Program-made: the position numbers and the translations under genes
Notes under the pieces: model-generated
What the model saw: the letters and a program-made list of their open reading frames with translations, nothing else
The model's database searches: none
What the model was told of the DNA's origin: nothing
Shown: positions 45,371 through 56,390 of the stretch, in pieces
How positions within the stretch are numbered: the stretch's first letter is position 1
Layout of the letters: each line of letters starts with the position of its first letter
Assembly (NCBI GenBank): GCA_022843925.1
Contig: JALHMS010000016.1
Coordinates: 61,194 to 125,193 of the forward strand
DNA: 64,000 nt
Reading direction: 5' to 3'
Source: Burkholderiales bacterium
GTDB lineage: Bacteria; Pseudomonadota; Gammaproteobacteria; Burkholderiales; Ga0077523

Positions 45371-45439
45371 CTCCCTCCCTCATTCGTCGATTGGCTGGAT
45401 GATACCGTCGCATGCGACAAAGGAGGGTGGGAGCGCTAG

Positions 45440-45733
45440 GGAGCCTCTGCACAGCCTGCGCGGATCGCGTTGCAGTCGGAATCGATCGGTGGCAAGGCGC
45501 GAGGTGCAGTCGATATCGGGCTATCGACAAACCGAGTAACGCCGCCAGCGATCGCAGTTCGACGTACCCCAAGCGGCGCAACCCTCCGGGACGGGGCCTT
45601 CCGGGCGGCTGACATTGTCGGCACAGTCCGCCGTTTCGCGATCATGTGTCTTCAGCATCGACGGCGGCCTGGTCCTTCGCGTCATCCGCCCGGAAGACCT
45701 CCGTCGCGACCGCGCAGGCTATGCAGAGGCTCC
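45440..45733. mobile_element. 294-bp MITE with 24-bp terminal repeats and CTAG flanks
   Basis: Both ends read GGAGCCTCTGCAYAGCC inward and stay inverted-repeated for 24 bp with one mismatch (45440-45463 and 45710-45733). CTAG lies directly outside each end (45436-45439 and 45734-45737), as expected for a target duplication of YTAR type used by IS5-like elements. It has no room for a transposase. It separates the sulfatase operon from the IS91 remnant. A decayed relative is at 5914-6050. The IS5 link is inferred from the target and end structure. Confidence 0.85.
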
Positions 45734-45986
45734 CTAGCGCCCTCCGCAGCGCCAGATACGCACCCGTCTCCGGCCTGAGATGCCCCAGATTGCATGGCGG
45801 TGGGACCGACACCGTCGCGTCGCGCCGATCCGGCGGGTTCCTGACCGGCCGAGAAGGCCAGCTCTGGCCTCGGCCTCCGGGTGGACCCTGCCGCCGACAG
45901 CGTTCTGCCGGGACGGCGGCAGCGCCACCCCGGCAGCAGGTTGGCAGTGCAGTCTGTAGCGATTTGACTTTTTCCGCGGGCCTTGC

Positions 45987-46590
45987 TCAGGCCGCGAAGT
46001 GCAGCCCCGCCTCCCGTGTCCGGCCCCGTGCGGAGGCTGATGGTCCCGCCCCGGGGGGTGAGGATCATCCGTATCCACCGGCCGCTCCAGGATGCCCGCG
46101 ATGATCTCGAGCTCACCGGTGCCGCAATTCGGGCGGGTGTGCATGTCGATATCGAAGACGCGCTCGAGCACTCGTGCCCAGCTGATGCGGTGCGGCCGCG
46201 CGGGCCTGCGCGGGCGGCCCCGGCAGCTTCACCAGCGAGCGCAGCCTGGCGTTCGGGGCCAGCACGCCGTGGATCCGGATGCGGTGCAGCGGCGTCTTGC
46301 GCCGCAGGATGGAAAGAAGCCCCGGCGCTTCCAGCTGAAGGCCAGCAGCTTGTCGTGGCCGCATTCGCCGCAGCGCAGCCTCGAGAAACCATGGGCCAGG
46401 ACGCCTCACTCGAGGAAGGCGTCGAACTCGTCCTTGATGAATCGAGGCAATTCCGATCCAGTGCCGGTCTCGGTATGCGCGACGAAGCCCGCATGCTGCT
46501 GCATCAGGCGGTAAAGCGTGGCCTGCTCGGACCGGTCGCGCTCGTGAAGCAGCGTGCCGCTTGCGGCGTCGCCCAGCTCCGGCACCGCTA
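45987..46590 (-). pseudogene. IS91-family transposase remnant
   Basis: The N-terminal part is readable as SEQATLYRLMQQHAGFVAHT and LPRFIKDEFDAFLE. A TGA then stands where Cys is expected, and the same frame continues GVLAHGFSRLRCGECGHDKL. Most of the central catalytic region is missing. The C-terminal part follows in two further frames: LHRIRIHGVLAPNARLRSLV, then SWARVLERVFDIDMHTRPNC and GELEIIAGILERP, ending GLHFAA and a stop at 45987. So there is one nonsense change, a large deletion and several frameshifts. It lies between the MITE and guaA. The 45741-45986 and 46591-46736 flanks hold nothing else that I recognise. Confidence 0.8.
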
Positions 46591-46736
46591 GAGGGAGCAT
46601 CCGGCCGCACGGACACACCGTCGCCATATACAGTTCGTCAGTGCGGTCTAGACACCCGCCACAGGCCCGCCGGCCGTTACTCACTGCGTTACCTCACTGA
46701 TGCCTGTACCTCGTCCCTGATACGAGATGCAGCCCC

Positions 46737-48299
<1,563 letters not shown>

Positions 48300-48446
48300 G
48301 ACGGGCCTGGCGGAAAGCGCGGCGGACGCTCGATGCGAACGCCGCGCGAAGTTCAAGGGAGGTGGACTGCGGGCACCACGCGACATCGGCGGACACAACC
48401 GGGAAACCCGGGCCCGGGCGCCCCAGGGCCGGTCACCCGGCGGGAC

Positions 48447-49962
<1,516 letters not shown>

Positions 49963-50039
49963 GCGGGATGCCGCTCCGGGCGTTGCCCCGGGGCCGCAGG
50001 CCAACCCGACGCCAGCCGTCGATCCGCAACCTCGATCCC

Positions 50040-50348
50040 ATGCCCCTTCGATTCGTTCTCGTCCTCACGGCTGCAGTCGTCCTTGCGATTGCCGATGTTG
50101 AGGCATCGGAATCGCCGGAAGACCTGCTGGTCCGGGCCGAGTCGACCGTGGCGGAAGCCCGTTCGAGACAAGCCCTGTGGCTCGAGGGTGCGCGCGCCCT
50201 TGCCGCGGCACGGGCGGCGCTGGCCCGCGGGGATACTGACGAGAGCCTTCGCCAGAGCCGACGGGCCATCGAGTTGTCGGAGCTCGGGATGCTGCAGCGG
50301 GAAGGAGGAACGGGTCCGGCCGCTTCCCACACCAGGAGAGATCGATGA
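50040..50348 (+). CDS. Small exported protein of unknown function
   Basis: The 102-residue product starts at ATG 50040 with a clear signal peptide (LRFVLVLTAAVVLAIADVEA). A short Ala/Arg/Glu-rich helical region follows (LLVRAESTVAEARSRQALW, ARALAAARAALARGDTDESL). It resembles small coiled-coil exported proteins, with no catalytic motif. Its stop overlaps the start of the DUF4124 gene (ATGA), so they are coupled. Upstream in-frame codons overlap guaB on the other strand and are not counted. Confidence 0.65.
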   Translation: MPLRFVLVLTAAVVLAIADVEASESPEDLLVRAESTVAEARSRQALWLEGARALAAARAALARGDTDESLRQSRRAIELSELGMLQREGGTGPAASHTRRDR

Positions 50349-50818
50349 GACGGATTGCATGCTGCGTGGGCGCGGTACTCGCGCTGTGGGCGGGGGTCTC
50401 CTCCGCAGAGATCTGCCGCTGGAAGGACGCGAACGGCCGGACGCAGTACTCCGACGTCCCGCCCCCTGGGGTCAAATGCGAAGGAACGATCAGCAGGCCG
50501 TCCTCGACCCCGGCCTCCGGGCCTGCGGGTGGCAGTGATGCGGCAGCAGGTCCGAAGTCGTACCAGGAGAAGGAGATGGAGTTCCGGAAGCGTCGCCTGG
50601 ACCAGCAGGAGGCGACGAAGAAGGCGCAACAGGAAAAAGAACAGCTGGCTGCGAAGAAGGCCACTTGCGAAAGCGCGCGCAACCGCGTGGCCGGGCTGCA
50701 GTTCGGCGGGCGTGTGGCGAAGTACGATGCAAAGGGCGAGATCATGTTCCTGGACGAAGCCGACATCGCCCGGGAACTCGCGGACGCCCAGCGCACCGCG
50801 GAGCAGGCCTGCCGATAG
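50345..50818 (+). CDS. DUF4124-domain exported protein
   Basis: The 157-residue protein has a signal peptide (IACCVGAVLALWAGVSSAE). The DUF4124 motif ICRWKDANGRTQYSDVPPP follows, then a Gly/Ser linker and a charged coiled-coil region (EKEMEFRKRRLDQQEATKKA). The function of the domain is unknown; it is common in Betaproteobacteria near guaB. It overlaps the upstream gene by four bases and converges on rnfH. Confidence 0.85.
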   Translation: MRRIACCVGAVLALWAGVSSAEICRWKDANGRTQYSDVPPPGVKCEGTISRPSSTPASGPAGGSDAAAGPKSYQEKEMEFRKRRLDQQEATKKAQQEKEQLAAKKATCESARNRVAGLQFGGRVAKYDAKGEIMFLDEADIARELADAQRTAEQACR

Positions 50819-50854
50819 TCCGGCGCCCGCAGCCCGGGGCGGCACCACCGGCCT

Positions 50855-51154
50855 TCATCGCTTCCTGCGTCGCAGTTCCTCCCTGCGTCTGCGCGCATCC
50901 TTCGGATCGACCGTCAGGGGTCGGAGGAACTCGAGGCGGTCACCCTCCTGGAGCGCGGTCTCGGGGCTGACCAGCCTGCCCCATAGACCGACATCGTTCC
51001 GATCGACCTCGTTCATCGCATCGCTCCCGAGCACTGTCCCGGCAACCGCGACGGCCTCCGCCACGGTGGCGCCCGCCGGCAGCGAGATCCGCCTCACCCA
51101 CTGCCGATCACGGATGGCGTAGACGAGTTCCACGGTGATCGGTGCCGTGCTCAC
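50855..51154 (-). CDS. rnfH: RnfH family protein (UPF0125)
   Basis: The 99-residue ubiquitin-fold-like protein starts at GTG 51154 (STAPITVELVYAIRDRQW). It contains the family motifs LPAGATVAEAV, DVGLWGRLVS and LQEGDRLEFLRPLTVDPKDARRRR. Its start overlaps the ratA stop (GTGA), the standard ratA-rnfH pair of proteobacteria. The molecular role is not settled; it is named from proximity to rnf genes in other species, which are absent here. Confidence 0.9.
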   Translation of the reverse strand: MSTAPITVELVYAIRDRQWVRRISLPAGATVAEAVAVAGTVLGSDAMNEVDRNDVGLWGRLVSPETALQEGDRLEFLRPLTVDPKDARRRREELRRRKR

Positions 51155-51588
51155 GGTCGTCGGTACACGTGCTCGGCGCGCGTCACGAACGCGTCGACGA
51201 AGGTCCCGGCGATATGGTCGAACACGGGGCCGACCAACTTCTCCAGGAGGCGGCTGCTGAACTCGTAGTGCAGTCGGAACTCCACCTTGCACGCATCGTC
51301 GCCCAGGGGATGGAAATGCCAGGTGCCGTCGAGCTTCTTGAACGGCCCCTCCACGAGCCGCATGTCGATGCGATTCGGTGGCGCGTTCAGATTCTCCGTC
51401 GAAAAACTCTGCCGGATTCCCTTGAAGTCGATGGTGATGGCAGCCCGCGTGCTGCGGTCATCCCGCCCGTGGACGACCGTGCCGCCGCACCACGGAAGGA
51501 ACTTCGGATAATCCTCGACCCGATCGACGAGCGCGTACAACTGCTCTGGCGTGAAGGGAACGAGAACGGAACGATCGATGTTGGCCAA
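51151..51588 (-). CDS. ratA: RatA-like START/coenzyme Q-binding protein
   Basis: The 145-residue protein has the START-like fold of RatA/Coq10: SVLVPFTPEQLYALVDRVED, YPKFLPWCGG, ITIDFKGIRQSFSTEN and the end DAFVTRAEHVYRR. The family has been linked to ubiquinone binding and, for RatA, to blocking ribosome subunit joining; which applies here is not shown. The start is taken as TTG 51588 because family members begin just before the SVLV strand. No good ribosome-binding site is seen. It is divergent from smpB and coupled to rnfH. Confidence 0.88.
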   Translation of the reverse strand: MANIDRSVLVPFTPEQLYALVDRVEDYPKFLPWCGGTVVHGRDDRSTRAAITIDFKGIRQSFSTENLNAPPNRIDMRLVEGPFKKLDGTWHFHPLGDDACKVEFRLHYEFSSRLLEKLVGPVFDHIAGTFVDAFVTRAEHVYRRP

Positions 51589-51693
51589 GATGAGCTGCGT
51601 GTGGGGAAGGTGACGGACGAGACTGCAGGCGAAACCCGTGGACCCGGGCGCGGGCGATAGAATACCGCTCCATCCCCTGTCCGCCACGGCCCC

Positions 51694-52146
51694 ATGAGTC
51701 TCGCCCAGAACAAGAAGGCCTTCCACGACTACTTCATCGAAGAGCGCTTCGAGGCCGGCATCGCCCTCGAAGGGTGGGAGGTCAAGTCCATCCGGGCGGG
51801 TCGGGTGCAGTTGCAGGAGGCCTACGTGATCCTCCGTCACGGCGAGGTCTACCTCGTCGGCGCCCACGTGAGCGCACTGCCGACGGCCTCCACCCACGTG
51901 ATTCCCGCACCCATCCGATCACGCAAGCTCCTGCTCCACGCCGAGGAGATCAGCAAGCTCATCGGGCAGGTGGAGCGCGCGGGCTACACGCTCGTGCCGC
52001 TGGACCTTCATCTGACGCGCGGCCGCATCAAGCTGTCGATGGGTCTCGCCAAGGGCAAGAAGCAGCACGACAAGCGCGAGGCAGAGAAGGAACGCGAGTG
52101 GAAGGTCGAACAGCAGCGCATCCTCAGGAACAACAACCGGGGCTGA
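51694..52146 (+). CDS. smpB: SsrA-binding protein
   Basis: The 150-residue protein binds tmRNA and brings it to stalled ribosomes. It shows the family sequences [39 protein letters not shown] and, at the basic C-terminal tail, [19 protein letters not shown] 51694 is the normal family start. No ssrA (tmRNA) gene was recognised next to it. It converges with trpS. Confidence 0.96.
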   Translation: MSLAQNKKAFHDYFIEERFEAGIALEGWEVKSIRAGRVQLQEAYVILRHGEVYLVGAHVSALPTASTHVIPAPIRSRKLLLHAEEISKLIGQVERAGYTLVPLDLHLTRGRIKLSMGLAKGKKQHDKREAEKEREWKVEQQRILRNNNRG

Positions 52147-52177
52147 CGGACACCCCGGTCGCGGCGCGCCGACGCGA

Positions 52178-53380
52178 TCAGGTGTAGCGCAGCCCCATCG
52201 CCTCGCGAACGTCACGCATGGTCTCCTGCGCCAGCTCGCGGGCCTTCTCATTCCCTTCCGCGATGATGTTGCGCACCAGCGTCGGGTCGTTCAGATAGGC
52301 CTGGGCGCGCTCGCGCATCGGACGCTGCTCCTCCAGAACCGAGTCGATCACCGGCTGCTTGCACTCCAGGCAACCGATGCCCGCACTGCGACAGCCCTTC
52401 TGCACCCACTCGCGCGTCGCGTCGTTCGAGTACACCTGGTGCAGTTGCCACACCGGGCACTTCTCGGGTTCGCCGGGATCCGTCCGCCGGACCCGCGCCG
52501 GATCCGTCGGCATCGTGCGGATCTTCTTCGAGACGCTGTCGGCGTCCTCCCGCAGCGTGATCGTGTTGTTGTACGACTTCGACATCTTCTGGCCGTCGAG
52601 ACCTGGCATCCGAGATGCGGCGGTCAGGAGGGCGCGGGGCTCCGACAGGATCATCTTGCCGCCACCCTCGATGTACCCGAAGAGGCGCTCGCGGTCCCCC
52701 ATCGAGAGGTTCTGCGCTTCCTCGATGAGCGTGCGCGCCGCTTCGAGCGCCTCGGCGTCCCCCTGCTCCTGGTATCGGGTGCGCGCCTCCACGTACACCT
52801 TCGCGCGCTTCGATCCGAGCTTCTTGATCGCCGCCTCGGCCTTCTCTTCGAAGCCCGGCTCCCGGCCGTAGATGTGGTTGAAGCGGCGGGCGATCTCACG
52901 GGTGAATTCGATATGGGGCACCTGATCCTCGCCCACTGGCACCTGGTTCGCGCGGTAGATCAGGATGTCAGCGCTCTGCAGCAGGGGATAGCCCAGGAAG
53001 CCGTAGGTCGAGAGATCCTTCTCGGCGAGCTTCTCCTGCTGGTCCTTGTAGGTCGGCACGCGCTCCAGCCAGCCGAGGGGTGTGATCATGGAAAGCAGCA
53101 GGTGCAGTTCGGCGTGCTCGGGCAGCTGCGACTGGATGAAGAGCGTGGCCTGGGACGGATCGACGCCGGCCGCGAGCCAGTCGATCACCATGTCCCAGAC
53201 GTTGCGCTCGATGACCTCCGGCGTGTCGTAGTGCGTCGTGAGCGCATGCCAGTCGGCCACGAAGAAGTAGCACTCGAACTCGTGCTGCAACCGGACCCAG
53301 TTCTTCAGCACGCCATGGTAGTGGCCGAGATGCAGGCTGCCGGTGGGGCGCATTCCCGAGAGGACGCGGTCGACGAACAT
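52178..53380 (-). CDS. trpS: Tryptophanyl-tRNA synthetase
   Basis: The 400-residue class I synthetase has the HIGH equivalent HLGHYHG (17-23) and the KMSKS loop GQKMSKSYN (about residue 270). The family substrate segment FFVADWHALTTHY is also present. It is longer than the ~330-residue E. coli type and matches the longer proteobacterial form with a ~60-residue insertion after the catalytic half. It follows the Sua5/YciO gene by 54 bp on the same strand and probably shares its transcript. Confidence 0.96.
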   Translation of the reverse strand: MFVDRVLSGMRPTGSLHLGHYHGVLKNWVRLQHEFECYFFVADWHALTTHYDTPEVIERNVWDMVIDWLAAGVDPSQATLFIQSQLPEHAELHLLLSMITPLGWLERVPTYKDQQEKLAEKDLSTYGFLGYPLLQSADILIYRANQVPVGEDQVPHIEFTREIARRFNHIYGREPGFEEKAEAAIKKLGSKRAKVYVEARTRYQEQGDAEALEAARTLIEEAQNLSMGDRERLFGYIEGGGKMILSEPRALLTAASRMPGLDGQKMSKSYNNTITLREDADSVSKKIRTMPTDPARVRRTDPGEPEKCPVWQLHQVYSNDATREWVQKGCRSAGIGCLECKQPVIDSVLEEQRPMRERAQAYLNDPTLVRNIIAEGNEKARELAQETMRDVREAMGLRYT

Positions 53381-53434
53381 TGGATGTCTATCCCTGGATG
53401 GAAGGCTTGGAGTGCGTAGGAAATGGTGGGGCCA

Positions 53435-54070
53435 TCATGCCGCTTCCCGGATCCCGACCCGGGCCGGATCACCACGACCGCGCCGGATCAGCTCCGGGGC
53501 GTCCCCGGTGAGATCGACGACCGTCGTGGGTTCGATGCCGCACGGCCCCCCGTCGATCACGAGGTCGATATCGTGCTCCAGCTGCGCCCGGATCTCCGCG
53601 GGGTCGGTCGGCGGTATCGGGTCGTCGCGCAGCATCAGGGTGGCGGACACCAGCGGCTCACCCAGCGCCTCCAGGAGCGCGAGCGCCACCAGCTGATCCG
53701 GAATGCGCAGCCCGATGGTGGACCGCTTCGGATGCTGCAGCCGACGCGGCACCTCCCGCGACGCGCGGAGGATGAACGTGAAGCTTCCCGGAGTCGCACT
53801 CTTCATGAGGCGGTACTGCTGGTTGCCGACCTGCGCGTACTGGGCGACCTCGCTCAGATCGCGGCACACGAGGGTGAGGTGATGGCGGTCATCGAACTGA
53901 CGGATCGTGCGGATGCGTTCGATCGCGTCCTTGTTGCCCAACTGGCAACCCAGGGCATAGCAGGAGTCGGTCGGGTACGCGATGACGCCGCCGCTGCGCA
54001 CCATCGCCGCTGCCCGCTCGACGAGTCTCGGCTGCGGGTTCACGGGGTGGATGGAAAAGAGTTGCGCCAT
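53435..54070 (-). CDS. Sua5/YciO/YrdC-family protein
   Basis: From ATG 54070 the protein has 211 residues with AYPTDSCYALGCQLGNKDA and KRSTIGLRIPD. These are the nucleotide- and threonylcarbamoyl-binding motifs of the TsaC/Sua5/YciO family, which makes threonylcarbamoyl-AMP for the t6A modification of tRNA. The sequence style is closer to YciO than to TsaC, so an essential t6A role is not certain. It is upstream of trpS on the same strand. The 222-bp region before it is shared with the divergent tctB. Confidence 0.88.
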   Translation of the reverse strand: MAQLFSIHPVNPQPRLVERAAAMVRSGGVIAYPTDSCYALGCQLGNKDAIERIRTIRQFDDRHHLTLVCRDLSEVAQYAQVGNQQYRLMKSATPGSFTFILRASREVPRRLQHPKRSTIGLRIPDQLVALALLEALGEPLVSATLMLRDDPIPPTDPAEIRAQLEHDIDLVIDGGPCGIEPTTVVDLTGDAPELIRRGRGDPARVGIREAA

Positions 54071-54292
54071 GCGCGGGGGTCGGGTCCAGGTGCGAGGTGA
54101 TCGCGAAGGCGACGCGGATGCCAGGCCGGGCGAGGCCGGAACACGTCGATGCATCGACCTCCCACATCGACGAATCGGGTGGGCGAGCGAGCGGCGGATG
54201 ATAGCAAACCGCCCAAGCCCCACGACTGCTGCGAATTTCGGCAGGCGTGTGAAAGAATAGGCCCATTCGAAAAATGACTAGGGGCTGGAGGC

Positions 54293-54763
54293 GTGTCGAA
54301 CATCCTGGGTGTGCCGAAGGACACGGCCGCGGGTGTGCTGTTCATGGTGGTGGGCGCAGGCGCGCTCGCGATCGGGGCGGACTACCGGACAGGCTCCCTC
54401 CTCCACATGGGGCCCGGCTACTTCCCGCGGATGATGAGTGCGCTCCTGCTCTTCCTCGGCGCGATCGTCGCGATCCTGGGTCTGCGCCATCGACGGGCCC
54501 TCCCGGAAGCGGCACCGCCGTGGTCGTGGCGTGCGATGGCCACCGTGCTGGGCGGCATCGTGCTGTTCGGATTCGGGCTGGAGCGCTTCGGACTCGTCGC
54601 CTCGATCACCGCGCTCACCCTGGTGTCGGCGTACGCCGAACCCAGGCGCGGCATCATCGAAACCCTCGTGCTCGCCGTGTCGATGAACGCGATCGCGTGG
54701 CTGGTCTTCGTCCTCGGGCTGGGCATGCCGCTTCCCCTGTGGCCCGAAGCGGGAGGCTCCTAG
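54293..54763 (+). CDS. tctB: Tripartite tricarboxylate transporter, small membrane subunit TctB
   Basis: The 156-residue protein has four predicted membrane helices (AGVLFMVVGAGALAIG, ALLLFLGAIVAILGL, VLGGIVLFGFGLE and the C-terminal AWLVFVLGLGMPL) and the TctB motif GPGYFPRMMS. It starts at GTG 54293 after CTGGAGG. The stop codon TAG is part of the CTAG that flanks a MITE, so the original C terminus may have been changed by the insertion. No periplasmic TctC gene is in the window. Confidence 0.9.
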   Translation: MSNILGVPKDTAAGVLFMVVGAGALAIGADYRTGSLLHMGPGYFPRMMSALLLFLGAIVAILGLRHRRALPEAAPPWSWRAMATVLGGIVLFGFGLERFGLVASITALTLVSAYAEPRRGIIETLVLAVSMNAIAWLVFVLGLGMPLPLWPEAGGS

Positions 54764-54881
54764 TGTCTCGACACGGAAGCATCGCAACGTCGGAATGCGC
54801 CGCGCGCAAACGACGGCCAGTCCGCTCCGCCATCGGTCTCCGCGACACCGACCAACGTTCGCGAACATCCGTGTCGAGACA
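54764..54881. mobile_element. 118-bp MITE inserted between tctB and tctA
   Basis: Perfect 14-bp ends TGTCTCGACACGGA (54764-54777) are inverted at 54868-54881, and the repeat continues imperfectly for about 30 bp. CTAG directly flanks both sides (54760-54763 and 54882-54885). The left CTAG supplies the tctB stop codon, and the tctA ATG starts right after the right CTAG. It has no coding capacity. Its ends differ from the 45440 MITE, so it is a second CTAG-targeting family. Confidence 0.85.
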
Positions 54882-54885
54882 CTAG

Positions 54886-56385
54886 ATGGAACTCATCGAA
54901 CACCTGGGTCTCGGCCTGGAGGTCGCGCTCACGCCGGCCAACCTGCTCTACTGCTTCATGGGCGTGGTGCTCGGCACCCTGATCGGCGTGCTGCCAGGCA
55001 TCGGTCCGGTCGCGACGATCTCGATGCTCCTGCCTTTCACCTTCCACCTGCCCCCGACATCGGCGCTCATCATGCTGGCGGGCATCTACTACGGCGCGCA
55101 GTACGGCGGCTCCACGTCGGCGATCCTCGTCAACCTGCCCGGCGAGGCGTCTTCCGTCGTGACGTGTCTCGACGGATACGCCATGGCCCGCGATGGACGC
55201 GCCGGCCACGCGCTGGCGATCGCTGCGATCGGATCGTTCTTCGCCGGGTGCGTGGCCACGCTGCTGCTCGCCGCGGCCGCGCCACCGCTCGCCGAGTTCG
55301 CCGTGAAGTTCGGGGCACCGGAGTACTTCTCGCTGATGGTGCTAGGCCTCGTCGCGGCGGTGGTCCTCGCGCAGGGGTCGCTGCTGAAGGCCGTCGCGAT
55401 GGTCGTCCTCGGCGTGCTGCTCGGGCTCGTGGGCATGGACACCACCACGGGAGACCAGCGCTACACGTTCGGTCTCCCGGAACTCTCCGACGGACTCGGA
55501 TTCGTGGTGGTCGCCATGGGCCTCTTCGGCTTCGCCGGCATCATCGCCAGCTTCGATCGCCCGGAGGACCGCGAGATACTCTCGCGGCCGCTCGGCCGCC
55601 TTCTGCCGGGGTGGAAGGAACTCAAACAGGCGAGTGGCGCCATCCTCCGCGGCACGGGCATCGGATCCCTCCTCGGCGTGTTGCCCGGTGGTGGCGCGAT
55701 GCTCGGATCGTTCGCGTCGTACATGCTGGAGAAGCGTATCGCGAAGGATCCCTCGCGATTCGGCAAAGGGGCGATCGAGGGCGTCGCAGGTCCGGAATCG
55801 GCCAACAACGCCGGTGCGCAGACATCGTTCATCCCGATGCTGACCCTGGGCCTCCCCACCAATCCGGTGATGGCCCTCATGGTCGGCGCAATGATGATCC
55901 AGGGCATCCAGCCCGGCCCGCAGGTGATGTCGAGCCAGCCCGAGCTGTTCTGGGGAATGATCGCCAGCATGTGGGTGGGCAACCTGATGCTCGTGCTTCT
56001 CAATCTCCCGATGATCGGGCTGTGGGTGAAACTGCTGTCGGTGCGTTATCGGCTGCTGTACCCCGCCATCCTGCTGTTCTCCGTCGTGGGCGTGTACAGC
56101 CTGAACTCCAGCGTCGTCGAGGTCTTCATCGCCGCGGGGTTCGGGCTCCTGGGCTACGTGCTCATCCGGCTCGGCTGTGAACCGGCACCGCTGCTGCTCG
56201 GGCTGGTCCTCGGCCCTCTCCTCGAGGACAACTTCCGTCGCGCGCTCACCATCGCGCGGGGGGATCCGTCCGTGTTCTTCACCCGCCCGCTCTCCGCGGG
56301 TCTGCTGGTCGCAGCGATCCTGCTGCTGCTCGCCGTCGTGGCTCCGAACGTCCGCAACGCGCGGGACAAGGCCTTCCAGGAGTGA
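54886..56385 (+). CDS. tctA: Tripartite tricarboxylate transporter, large permease TctA
   Basis: The 499-residue protein has about twelve membrane helices and the TctA signatures GTLIGVLPGIGPVATISMLLP, YYGAQYGGSTSAILVNLPGE and GAGTQSFIPMLTLGLPTN-like SFIPMLTLGLPTNPVMALM. With TctB and a periplasmic binding protein it imports carboxylates such as citrate by secondary transport. The ATG lies immediately after the MITE at 54764-54881, and no ribosome-binding site of its own is obvious, so translation may depend on sequence inside the MITE. The stop overlaps the next gene region (GTGA). Confidence 0.94.
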   Translation: MELIEHLGLGLEVALTPANLLYCFMGVVLGTLIGVLPGIGPVATISMLLPFTFHLPPTSALIMLAGIYYGAQYGGSTSAILVNLPGEASSVVTCLDGYAMARDGRAGHALAIAAIGSFFAGCVATLLLAAAAPPLAEFAVKFGAPEYFSLMVLGLVAAVVLAQGSLLKAVAMVVLGVLLGLVGMDTTTGDQRYTFGLPELSDGLGFVVVAMGLFGFAGIIASFDRPEDREILSRPLGRLLPGWKELKQASGAILRGTGIGSLLGVLPGGGAMLGSFASYMLEKRIAKDPSRFGKGAIEGVAGPESANNAGAQTSFIPMLTLGLPTNPVMALMVGAMMIQGIQPGPQVMSSQPELFWGMIASMWVGNLMLVLLNLPMIGLWVKLLSVRYRLLYPAILLFSVVGVYSLNSSVVEVFIAAGFGLLGYVLIRLGCEPAPLLLGLVLGPLLEDNFRRALTIARGDPSVFFTRPLSAGLLVAAILLLLAVVAPNVRNARDKAFQE

Positions 56386-56390
56386 GATCC

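Noticed and set aside
45682..46494. Minus-strand 270-codon protein
   Set aside because: A composite frame through the MITE edge and IS91 remnant; real transposase similarity is split over several frames.
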